A stretch of DNA of 5,798 nt from Prolixibacteraceae bacterium. GTDB taxonomy: Bacteria > Bacteroidota > Bacteroidia > Bacteroidales > Prolixibacteraceae. A program made the translations under genes and the position numbers. The notes under the pieces are model-generated. The model worked only from the letters and a program-made list of their open reading frames with translations, made no database searches and was not told where the DNA came from. Numbering within the stretch: the stretch's first letter is position 1; each line of letters opens with the position of its first letter. Below, piece after piece: positions 1 through 5,798 of this stretch. The DNA lies in the NCBI GenBank assembly GCA_003537645.1, contig DPRM01000133.1:1-5798 (forward strand), in the 5' to 3' direction.

Positions 1-7
1 TTGAGAA

Positions 8-721
8 ATGAATCTTCCTAAAATAATAATAGCCATTGACGGGCATTCGTCGTGTGGAAAAAGCACAATTGCCAAAGCATTAGCCGCTCAACTCGGCTAT
101 ATTTTTATCGACAGCGGAGCTATGTACCGTGCGGTAACTTTATTTGCTCTTAGAAACAATTTAATTGCCGATGGTAAAGTGGATGATTTGAAGCTGATCA
201 GCTCACTTCCGCAAATTAAAATCGAATTCCGTTACAATCCTGAAAAACAGAAGAGTGATACTTATCTGAACGGGGAAAATGTGGAAGATGAAATTCGTCA
301 GTTGCCCGTATCGCAGCATGTGAGCCCGGTTGCGACCATAGCGGAAGTGCGTGCTGCAATGGTTCGTTTGCAACAGGAAATGGGCAAAAGCAAAGGTATT
401 GTGATGGATGGCCGCGACATTGGAACGGTTGTTTTTCCGGATGCTGAACTAAAATTGTTTGTTACTGCTTCGCCTGAAATACGCGCACAGCGTCGCTTTG
501 ATGAACTTACAGGCAAAGGAGAAACGGTTTCGTACAGCGACATTTTGCACAATGTTCAGGAACGCGATTATATAGATTCCACCCGAGAGGCCAGTCCATT
601 GCGAAAAGCGGATGATGCCTTGATTCTGGATAACAGCAACATGACCCGTGATGAGCAGATGGCGTGGGTTATGGAAAAAGTTAAAGAGAAGTTGGATGGA
701 ATCAGTTCAAATTCCAGGTAA
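8..721 (+). CDS. cmk: Cytidylate kinase (CMP/dCMP kinase)
   Basis: Cytosolic enzyme that transfers phosphate from ATP to CMP or dCMP, giving CDP or dCDP for RNA, DNA and phospholipid synthesis. The 237-residue product is close to the family's usual length (about 220-230). Visible motifs in order: P-loop GHSSCGKST at 12-20, DSGAMYR at 35-41 (CMP-binding side), the NMP-binding insert around 60-110 ending in SPVAT, DGRDIG at 134-139, the arginine-rich lid near 160-175, and ERDYIDSTREASPL at 185-198 followed by DDALILDNS. The start is well fixed: an in-frame TGA lies at 2-4 and the ATG at 8 is the first available start, placing the P-loop at the normal distance. There is no strong ribosome-binding site, only GAGAA directly before the ATG. 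ispH follows on the same strand after 66 bases and may be co-transcribed. The TGA at 2-4 could also end an upstream gene, which cannot be tested here. Identification is firm. Confidence 0.97.
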   Translation: MNLPKIIIAIDGHSSCGKSTIAKALAAQLGYIFIDSGAMYRAVTLFALRNNLIADGKVDDLKLISSLPQIKIEFRYNPEKQKSDTYLNGENVEDEIRQLPVSQHVSPVATIAEVRAAMVRLQQEMGKSKGIVMDGRDIGTVVFPDAELKLFVTASPEIRAQRRFDELTGKGETVSYSDILHNVQERDYIDSTREASPLRKADDALILDNSNMTRDEQMAWVMEKVKEKLDGISSNSR

Positions 722-743
722 CTGGAGAAAGTAAATATTCTTT

Positions 744-766
744 GCCGTTCGGCTTTAGCCAACGGT
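744..766 (+). other. Bulged hairpin in the cmk-ispH gap
   Basis: The transcript can fold GCCGTT-C-GGC against GCC-AACGGT with a TTTA loop: three GC pairs next to the loop, one bulged C, then five Watson-Crick pairs and a terminal G-T wobble. It begins 23 bases after the cmk stop and ends 22 bases before the ispH ATG. No T-run follows (the next bases are CATTTAG), so it is not a typical intrinsic terminator. It could be a processing or stabilising stem, a weak attenuator, or chance. The pairing is seen directly; any role is inference. Confidence 0.4.
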
Positions 767-787
767 CATTTAGTAGCTATTAAGATC

Positions 788-1642
788 ATGATCGTAGAAA
801 TTGACCAAAAATCGGGATTTTGTTTCGGAGTGGTGAATGCCATCGGTAAAGCAGAAGAAACGTTGAGTACAGATGAAAAACTGTATTCGCTTGGTCATAT
901 TGTACACAACGAACTGGAAGTTAAGCGGCTTCAGGAAATTGGCCTTCAAACCATTAGTCACGACGAATTTTTCAGGCTGAAAGATTGCAAGGTGCTGATC
1001 CGTGCACACGGAGAACCACCTTCGACTTACGAATATGCCCGTGCGAACAACATTACGCTGGTTGATGCGACCTGTCCGGTGGTGTTGAAACTCCAGCAAC
1101 GGGTAAAAAAGGCGGCTGAGGAAATGCGCGAAGAAAATGGTCAGGTTGTTATTTTTGGCCATCAGGGACACGCGGAAGTAACCGGTTTGGCCGGACAAAC
1201 AAACAATGAAGCGATAATTATTGACCATCCGGATGATTTCAAAAAGGTCGATCCTTCGCGTCCGGTAGTGGTCTTTTCGCAAACCACCAAGTCGGTGGAC
1301 GACTTCAGGAAAATATCGCAAAATATTCAGGAACAAGCGACTTCAGGAAAAGTGAAAACGCACGACACCGTTTGCCGCCAGGTTTCGAACCGGGTTCCGC
1401 ATCTCGAAAAGTTTGCCGTTCGGTTTGATGCAGTTATTTTTGTTGGTGGCCTGAAAAGCTCCAATGCGCAGGTGCTTTTCGATGTTTGTAAAAAGCACAA
1501 TCCACGTAGCTATTTCGTTACCTCGCCTGATGATATTCAGTCAGAATGGTTTTCAGGAGTTGAAAAAGTGGGTATCTGCGGAGCGACTTCAACTCCTCAA
1601 TGGCTCATGGAAATGGTGGCCGAAAAAATCAGGTTGATTTAA
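788..1642 (+). CDS. ispH: 4-hydroxy-3-methylbut-2-enyl diphosphate reductase (IspH/LytB)
   Basis: Cytosolic iron-sulfur enzyme of the MEP pathway; it reduces HMBPP to isopentenyl and dimethylallyl diphosphate, the building blocks of quinones and the undecaprenyl carrier. The three cluster cysteines are present at C12 (GFCFGV), C96 (DATCPVV) and C196 (DTVCRQ). Substrate-pocket residues are also in place: H40 (GHIVHN), H74 (RAHGEPP), H128 and E130 (GHQGHAE), T166/T167 (SQTTKS), S224-S225-N226 (KSSNAQ) and S268 (GATSTP). The 284-residue length is somewhat shorter than the E. coli protein (about 316), which fits a form without a C-terminal tail. The ATG at 788 is supported because it puts the first cysteine at residue 12, as in E. 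coli IspH. No Shine-Dalgarno is seen. It follows cmk by 66 bases on the same strand, a pairing I recall as common in Bacteroidota. No residue that I would expect is missing. Confidence 0.97.
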   Translation: MIVEIDQKSGFCFGVVNAIGKAEETLSTDEKLYSLGHIVHNELEVKRLQEIGLQTISHDEFFRLKDCKVLIRAHGEPPSTYEYARANNITLVDATCPVVLKLQQRVKKAAEEMREENGQVVIFGHQGHAEVTGLAGQTNNEAIIIDHPDDFKKVDPSRPVVVFSQTTKSVDDFRKISQNIQEQATSGKVKTHDTVCRQVSNRVPHLEKFAVRFDAVIFVGGLKSSNAQVLFDVCKKHNPRSYFVTSPDDIQSEWFSGVEKVGICGATSTPQWLMEMVAEKIRLI

Positions 1643-1702
1643 GTCTTCATTAATCTTAGTTCCTTTTTATACCGCACTTACATTTATTTCAATTGCTTCG
1701 GC

Positions 1703-1715
1703 TACCTTTAGTTTG
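1703..1715 (+). promoter_or_regulatory. Candidate -7 promoter elements for pfkA
   Basis: Two overlapping near-matches to the Bacteroidota -7 element TAnnTTTG lie here: TACCTTTA at 1703-1710 and TTAGTTTG at 1708-1715, each with one mismatch. Either would start a transcript at about 1716-1722, giving a short A-rich leader of about 22-29 bases before the ATG at 1745, which is typical for the phylum. No convincing -33 TTG is found at the right spacing. The 102-base gap after ispH, wider than the cmk-ispH gap, supports a separate promoter. The matches are seen; activity is inferred. Confidence 0.4.
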
Positions 1716-1744
1716 AATTTATTAAACAGCAAAACGAAACGATT

Positions 1745-2764
1745 ATGACAACAGATATGAGTGCTTCTGAAGCTTCTCCAAGAAGGAGAAAATTACAAAA
1801 AATAGGTGTTTTTACTTCCGGAGGCGATGCTCCTGGAATGAATGCCGCCATTCGCGCAGTTACACGCGCTGCATTGGCTCATAAACTGAAAGTTGTTGGC
1901 ATTCGCCGCGGCTATCAGGGAATGATTGAAGGCGATTTTATTCCGTTGAAATCAACCGACGTGAGCGGTATTCTCCAGACAGGCGGAACCATGCTGAAAA
2001 CTGCACGCAGTGCGGAATTTAGAACGCCTGAAGGTCGAGAAAAAGCCTTTCAGCAATTGAAAAAAGCTGAAATTGACGCTGTGGTTGTGATCGGTGGCGA
2101 TGGCTCGTTTACCGGCGCTTTGGTGTTGTCGCAGGAATATGATATTTCGTTTGTTGGGATTCCCGGAACGATTGACAATGATTTGTACGGAACTGATTAC
2201 ACCATTGGATACGATACTGCATTGAATACAGTGGTTGAAGCGGTCGATAAGATTAAAGATACAGCCCGTTCGCACGGACGGATTTTCTTTGTTGAAGTGA
2301 TGGGGCGTGAAGCCGGTTTATTAGCACTTACCAGCGGAATAGCTTGTGGGGCTGAGGTGATTCTAATTCCGGAGTCGAATGAGCAACATACCGAATTACA
2401 GAAATTCTTGAAAAAAGGGTATAAAAACAAGGAGACCAGCGGAATTGTAATGGTGGCTGAAGGCGATGAAGCCGGTGGTGCGATTAAAATTGCGGAAAAA
2501 GTTCGCAAAGAGCATCCTGATCTGGATGTGCGCGTTTCAATTCTTGGCCATATTCAAAGGGGTGGAAGTCCTACTGCCAAAGATCGCGTAAACGCTACCA
2601 AAATGGGAGTTGCTGCTGTTGATGCTTTACTCGACGACCAAAAGAGCATTATGATTGGCCTTGACAATGAAAAGATTGTGCATGTGCCGTTCAACAAGGC
2701 TGTAAAAATGAACCATTCGATTGATACCAACTTACTTGAAATACAAAAGTTGCTCAATATTTAA
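1745..2764 (+). CDS. pfkA: ATP-dependent 6-phosphofructokinase
   Basis: Glycolytic enzyme that phosphorylates fructose 6-phosphate to fructose 1,6-bisphosphate in the cytosol. Motifs in order: TSGGDAPGMNAAIR at 24-37 (ATP binding), GGDG at 117-120, PGTIDND at 140-146 with catalytic D144, MGREAG at 186-191, the IPES loop at 208-211, VAEG at 237-240 with E239, and GHIQRGGSP at 268-276 with R272 for the sugar phosphate. The glycine in GGDG marks the ATP-using form, since PPi-dependent enzymes normally have GGDD. The 339-residue length is slightly above the classic 320, because about 17 residues precede the conserved KIGVFTSGG core; this head is polar and basic (PRRRK at 12-16). A second in-frame ATG at 1757 (Met5) is possible. 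No Shine-Dalgarno is visible. The final TAA overlaps the stop codon of the convergent chemoreceptor gene. Identification is firm; only the exact start is slightly open. Confidence 0.97.
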   Translation: MTTDMSASEASPRRRKLQKIGVFTSGGDAPGMNAAIRAVTRAALAHKLKVVGIRRGYQGMIEGDFIPLKSTDVSGILQTGGTMLKTARSAEFRTPEGREKAFQQLKKAEIDAVVVIGGDGSFTGALVLSQEYDISFVGIPGTIDNDLYGTDYTIGYDTALNTVVEAVDKIKDTARSHGRIFFVEVMGREAGLLALTSGIACGAEVILIPESNEQHTELQKFLKKGYKNKETSGIVMVAEGDEAGGAIKIAEKVRKEHPDLDVRVSILGHIQRGGSPTAKDRVNATKMGVAAVDALLDDQKSIMIGLDNEKIVHVPFNKAVKMNHSIDTNLLEIQKLLNI

Positions 2765-4662
2765 CTTTCAACATTGAAATAGGCGACAAGTTTTTTCAGG
2801 TTTTCTGCCTGTTTCGATATGTTTTTTGAGTTGAGCGACAGTTCATAAGACGATTCCGCATTTTGCTGGGTTACCAGATTTAGTTGCTGAATCCCCTGAT
2901 TGATTTCTTCGGAACTTATTTTCTGTTCGAGGCTCGAAGCTGCAATTTGCTGAACCAGTTTAGCTGTATGTTCAATATCAGGAAAGATATCGAGCAGTTT
3001 GTTGGCCGTTTCCTGTGCCTGAATTAAACCTTTTGACGATAGCAGATTGATGTCCTTCGCGGCTGTTTGAGATTTTTCGGCCAGCTTTTTAATTTCGGCG
3101 GCAACAACCGCAAATCCCTTGCCCTGAATGCCATATCTCGATGCCTCGATGGCGGCATTGATTGCCAGTAAGTTAGTTTGTTTGGCTATTTCGCCGACAA
3201 TCGAAACTTTTTCAGCAATATTGTTCATCGATTGTATCATAGCCTGAGTTACTTCGTTTCCGGCTTTGATGCCCAGTGCGGCTCTGATGGCTATTTTTTC
3301 GGTTTCCTGCGCATTCAGCGTGTTTTGCTGAATTCTGGAAAGCATCAATTCCATCGAAGTCGAAATTTGTTGAGACGAAGCTGCCTGATTGTTTGCTCCT
3401 TCAGAAAATCTTCCCGACGATTCAAGCAATTCGAGACTGCTGCTTGCAATAGTATCAGAGCTTTGAATTATTTCGCGCATTATCGTCGTTAGTTTGGCAG
3501 CCATCATTGATAATGATTCGGCCAATTCTCCAATTTCGTCATTTTGCTGAACCGACAATTTTGCATTGAGATTACCTGTTGAAATCGATTTTGCAAAATC
3601 GACACCTTTTACAATCGGATCACTTATTCTGGAAGCAATGAAATAAATAACGATATATAGCAGGATTAATCCAAGCAATCCGGTTATAATGGCCTGAATT
3701 AAAACCTTTTTGGCTTCTTTCAGAATAACCCTTGTGGGAACTTCTATACCAATTACCCAATCTGTAGGTTGGCTGGCGATTGTAATTGGCTCAAAGGAAA
3801 CGAAGTATTCTTCATCATTTTCCGGGTTTTTATAGGTGAACGAACTCGACGAATTGGTTTTAACCTGATCGAATCCGGTTTTGAAAGAAGTCGAGTCTGA
3901 ATTAAGCATTCCGAAAAAATCGTTGCCCGTCAATGTTTGATCGGTATGGGCTACAATCATCCGGTTGCCTCCAACAATATACGATACAGCTTCGTCGAAT
4001 GGTTTTATGCCTGCAATAAGTTTACTCATTTCGGTTAGCGAAATATCGATGCCAACCAATCCTTCAAATTTTCCGGCTGAGTTTTGAATCGGAACAAAAA
4101 GTGCTGTCATCAGCTTTCCTTCCAGTTCTTTGGTAACAACATCGTAATATGGATCCCATAACATTTCCTTGTTGTGCTCTCTCGCAGTGTAATAAATACC
4201 ACTTATGTCAGCATTGGTTGTGTCAACTATGGCTGTTTCAAGTAAAATTTTATTGTTCGCCCTGTAATATCCGTTTCTGATACGGCCATTCTTTTTATTG
4301 TATTTTTCGTCCAGTGCTTTGAGTTCCCAGTAAAGTGTAACTGACAGAAAATCTGGATTTTTCTCCAGGTTACTGTAAAGAATTTTTTCGAAAAAAGCGT
4401 CACGCTGTGCCGGTTCATATTTTTTATGGGTGCTGAATACGTTACTTAGGGTTCGTGCTGATTCCATCATTGAATTTAATTCATCCGAAACTTTGTTTCT
4501 GTATTCGCGTGTTGAGCCTTTAACAATTTCGATTGAGTTTCTGTATGCAATACTTGTTAACCGGTAACTAATGTATCCGATTGCAAGACAGTAAATTATA
4601 GTGGCTGCACTTAGAATGTAAACATTCAGTTTTTGCTTAAGATTAAATCTTCTCCGACTCAT
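2761..4662 (-). CDS. Methyl-accepting chemotaxis protein, dCache-HAMP-MCP type
   Basis: Inner-membrane chemoreceptor that should sense a ligand outside the membrane and control a CheA kinase through CheW. From the chosen start the protein has 633 residues: transmembrane helix about 12-34, extracytoplasmic dCache-like sensor about 45-310 (PFDEAVSYIVGG and DWVIGIEVPTR mark the membrane-distal-to-proximal order, GLVGIDISL the end of one PAS-like lobe), second transmembrane helix about 318-342, HAMP about 343-395, then a long signalling coiled coil. The tip reads EIAKQTNLLAINAAIEASRYG, continuing through GKGFAVVAAEIKKLAEKS, unmistakable but with substitutions. The C-terminus ends in YFNVES without a CheR-tethering pentapeptide. 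The reading frame stays open to 4809, but I chose the ATG at 4662: it gives a normal short basic N-terminus before the first membrane helix, and a -7 promoter box lies at 4693-4700, inside the longer version. The ligand is unknown; no che genes are nearby. Confidence 0.93.
   Translation of the reverse strand: MSRRRFNLKQKLNVYILSAATIIYCLAIGYISYRLTSIAYRNSIEIVKGSTREYRNKVSDELNSMMESARTLSNVFSTHKKYEPAQRDAFFEKILYSNLEKNPDFLSVTLYWELKALDEKYNKKNGRIRNGYYRANNKILLETAIVDTTNADISGIYYTAREHNKEMLWDPYYDVVTKELEGKLMTALFVPIQNSAGKFEGLVGIDISLTEMSKLIAGIKPFDEAVSYIVGGNRMIVAHTDQTLTGNDFFGMLNSDSTSFKTGFDQVKTNSSSSFTYKNPENDEEYFVSFEPITIASQPTDWVIGIEVPTRVILKEAKKVLIQAIITGLLGLILLYIVIYFIASRISDPIVKGVDFAKSISTGNLNAKLSVQQNDEIGELAESLSMMAAKLTTIMREIIQSSDTIASSSLELLESSGRFSEGANNQAASSQQISTSMELMLSRIQQNTLNAQETEKIAIRAALGIKAGNEVTQAMIQSMNNIAEKVSIVGEIAKQTNLLAINAAIEASRYGIQGKGFAVVAAEIKKLAEKSQTAAKDINLLSSKGLIQAQETANKLLDIFPDIEHTAKLVQQIAASSLEQKISSEEINQGIQQLNLVTQQNAESSYELSLNSKNISKQAENLKKLVAYFNVES
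2766..2779. other. Small inverted repeat just past the pfkA stop
   Basis: TTTCAA and TTGAAA form a perfect 6-base inverted repeat with a 2-base centre, starting one base after the pfkA stop codon and lying inside the last codons of the chemoreceptor gene. A T6 run follows at 2791-2796 on the + strand. As an RNA hairpin it would be AT-rich and weak, and the T-run is 11 bases away, so a terminator role for pfkA is only a possibility. It also encodes the Phe-Asn-Val end of the chemoreceptor, so it may be chance. Confidence 0.2.
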
Positions 4663-4692
4663 ATTATGGGCGATTAAAGTAAAAAGGTGTAC

Positions 4693-4700
4693 CAAAGATA
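4693..4700 (-). promoter_or_regulatory. -7 promoter element of the chemoreceptor gene
   Basis: Read on the - strand this is TATCTTTG, a perfect match to the Bacteroidota primary-sigma -7 consensus TAnnTTTG. Transcription would begin at about 4686-4688, leaving a leader of about 25 bases before the ATG at 4662. No clear -33 TTG is found 19-21 bases further upstream, so the promoter may be weak or helped by an activator. It argues against translation from the upstream ATG at 4809 and suggests housekeeping-sigma rather than flagellar-sigma control. The match is seen; function is inferred. Confidence 0.55.
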
Positions 4701-4722
4701 TATTTATCCTTGCTGTATCAGA

Positions 4723-4730
4723 TGAATTTG
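4723..4730 (+). promoter_or_regulatory. Weak candidate -7 element for priA
   Basis: TGAATTTG matches TAnnTTTG at all but one position. It would start a transcript near 4737 with a leader of about 40 bases carrying the inverted repeat at 4750-4765. No -33 TTG is found at the right distance. It is the best candidate on the + strand in the 115-base divergent region between the chemoreceptor gene and priA, but it lacks the A at the important second position. Confidence 0.22.
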
Positions 4731-4749
4731 GCGATGTAATAATTATTTT

Positions 4750-4765
4750 CCGAAATCTTTTTCGG
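4750..4765. repeat. Perfect inverted repeat before priA
   Basis: CCGAAA and TTTCGG flank a TCTT centre, a perfect 6-base dyad ending 12 bases before the first priA ATG. In RNA it would be a short stem with a tetraloop close to the start codon; in DNA it could be a small operator. It lies in the shared divergent region but well upstream of the chemoreceptor promoter box, so it is more likely linked to priA. Three GC pairs give modest stability. The symmetry is seen; a role is inferred. Confidence 0.4.
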
Positions 4766-4777
4766 TATTTTGCACAC

Positions 4778-5798
4778 ATGATGGAAAACGATCTTTTTGC
4801 CGACCTCATTTTGCCTTTGCCACTGGAAGGACATTTTACCTATCGTGTGCCTATTGCCTTCCATTTAAAAATGAAAACCGGAATCCGCGTTATTGTGCAG
4901 TTCGGACGACGGAAGTTTTTTTCGGCCCTGGTTTATCGTTTGCATGAAAATACTCCTTCAGGCGATTTCGAGATTAAAGATATTGACGCAATTCTGGACG
5001 AAGAGCCCATCATCGACCAAAAGCAGCTGAAACTTTGGGAGTGGATTGCCGCCTATTATTGCTGTACTTTGGGCGAGGTTTACAAAGCGGCGCTGCCTTC
5101 AGGCCTGAAACTGGAAAGCCAGACAAAAATCAGCCTGCATCCAGAAACCAAGCTTCCTGAGAATTTAAGCGACAAGGAAAATGCGGTGATATTGCTGCTC
5201 GAAAGCAGGAAAACTGCAACAGTTCAGGATCTCAACCAATTTCTTGGTCAACAGTCATCGTATGCCATCCTGAAATTGCTGCTCGAAAAAAACGCTGTAA
5301 TTGTGGAAGAACAATTGCGCGATAGCTACAAACCACGTGTAGTCACTTTTGTAAAACTAAATCCTGAATACAATTCCGAAGAAAAACTGAATGCCTGCCT
5401 CGATTCGCTCAAAAAGGCCAAAAAGCAGGAACAACTCCTGAAAGTATTTTTAGACGAAACCATGTTTGGCGAGGCCGGTCTGACCGAAATTAGCAAAAAG
5501 GAATTGCTTGAAATTGCAAACGCTTCGGATGCTTCACTCAAAAGCCTGGAAGAAAAGAATATTCTGAAACTGTTTTCGAATGAAATTGGAAGAATTGACC
5601 GGCAGCAAAATGCTGATTTGCAGATTAAAGAACTTTCAGCTCCGCAGCAAATTGCGATTGACGAGATAAAGAACCAGTTCGAAACCCACTCAGCCATTCT
5701 GCTAAACGGGGTAACTTCAAGCGGAAAAACCGAAATATACATCCAGCTAATTGAAGAACAGCTAAAATTGGGTAAACAGGTTTTGTACCTTGTTCCTG
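4778..5798 (+). CDS. priA: Primosomal protein N' (PriA helicase), N-terminal part
   Basis: Superfamily 2 DNA helicase that recognises stalled forks and reloads the replisome (replication restart). The window holds the first 340 codons of a frame still open at the right edge; the family is usually 730-830 residues, so less than half is present. Visible parts: the 3'-DNA-binding domain at about 1-105 (ADLILPLPLEGHFTY, GIRVIVQFGRRKF, and the YYCCTLGEVYKAALPSGL stretch), a winged-helix-like region about 130-200, a charged Lys/Glu-rich linker, then the helicase lobe beginning near SAPQQIAIDEI (287-297) with Walker A GVTSSGKTEIY at 311-321. The DEAH box, zinc-binding cysteines and later helicase motifs lie outside. 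Two adjacent ATG codons (4778 and 4781) could serve as start; both place the conserved DLILPLPL at the normal position. No Shine-Dalgarno is visible. Divergently arranged with the chemoreceptor gene. Identification is firm. Confidence 0.95.
   Translation, partial: MMENDLFADLILPLPLEGHFTYRVPIAFHLKMKTGIRVIVQFGRRKFFSALVYRLHENTPSGDFEIKDIDAILDEEPIIDQKQLKLWEWIAAYYCCTLGEVYKAALPSGLKLESQTKISLHPETKLPENLSDKENAVILLLESRKTATVQDLNQFLGQQSSYAILKLLLEKNAVIVEEQLRDSYKPRVVTFVKLNPEYNSEEKLNACLDSLKKAKKQEQLLKVFLDETMFGEAGLTEISKKELLEIANASDASLKSLEEKNILKLFSNEIGRIDRQQNADLQIKELSAPQQIAIDEIKNQFETHSAILLNGVTSSGKTEIYIQLIEEQLKLGKQVLYLVP

Noticed and set aside
1..7. End of an upstream gene (TGA at 2-4)
   Set aside because: Only seven bases precede cmk, so the frame of any upstream gene cannot be judged; in P. 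gingivalis, as I recall, porQ precedes cmk, but nothing here can confirm it.
736..744. Possible ispH -7 promoter box (TATTCTTTG)
   Set aside because: It has three instead of two bases between TA and TTTG and no -33 partner, so it does not fit the consensus well enough to call.
770..1336. 188-codon open frame on the - strand opposite ispH
   Set aside because: It lies fully antisense to a clearly identified ispH, has no recognisable domain, and its composition (rich in Arg, Phe, His) is that of a complementary-strand shadow.
1301..1351. 13-base direct repeat GACTTCAGGAAAA at 1301-1313 and 1339-1351 inside ispH
   Set aside because: The copies are in different reading frames and encode unrelated residues in a well-conserved protein; most likely chance.
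1643..1702. Possible terminator after ispH (CCTTTTT run near 1662)
   Set aside because: I could not find a stable stem directly before the T-run.
4663..4809. 49-codon N-terminal extension of the chemoreceptor frame
   Set aside because: It would overlap the priA start on the opposite strand, spans the likely promoter box at 4693-4700, and adds no signal or membrane segment expected for the family.
5326..5742. 138-codon open frame on the - strand opposite priA
   Set aside because: Ser- and Phe-rich product typical of the reverse complement of a Lys/Glu-rich coding region; antisense to conserved priA sequence including the Walker A region.

Overview
The window looks like an ordinary chromosomal segment from a member of the Bacteroidota, probably Bacteroidales/Marinilabiliales-like. 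This rests on three things: the wording of the conserved motifs (the cytidylate kinase P-loop GHSSCGKST, the IspH C-terminus GICGATSTP, the PriA Walker A GVTSSGKTEIY); the absence of clear Shine-Dalgarno sequences in front of any start codon; and a perfect match to the Bacteroidota -7 promoter element TAnnTTTG in front of one gene. The assignment is inferred from protein and promoter style; no rRNA or other marker is present.

Layout, left to right. Three genes run on the + strand: cmk (CMP kinase, complete), ispH (last step of the MEP isoprenoid pathway) and pfkA (ATP-dependent 6-phosphofructokinase). cmk and ispH are 66 bases apart with a small bulged hairpin between them. pfkA follows after a 102-base AT-rich gap that holds candidate promoter elements. 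On the - strand, converging on pfkA, lies one large gene for a membrane-bound methyl-accepting chemotaxis protein (two transmembrane helices around a dCache-like sensor, then HAMP and a signalling coiled coil). The stop codons of pfkA and the chemoreceptor gene lie in the same four bases, TTAA. A 115-base divergent intergenic region separates the chemoreceptor gene from priA (+ strand, replication-restart helicase), which runs off the right edge after 340 codons.

Function. cmk, ispH, pfkA and priA are housekeeping genes (nucleotide metabolism, isoprenoid precursors, glycolysis, replication restart). The chemoreceptor gene is the only accessory-type gene, and no other chemotaxis gene (cheA, cheW, cheR, cheB) is visible beside it. 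Its signalling tip departs from the usual consensus and both coiled-coil arms look one heptad shorter than E. coli Tsr. These are the most noteworthy points in the window. I see no mobile element, CRISPR array, tRNA, rRNA or defence system, and nothing I would call a previously undescribed system. There is no gene-free stretch longer than about 115 bases.
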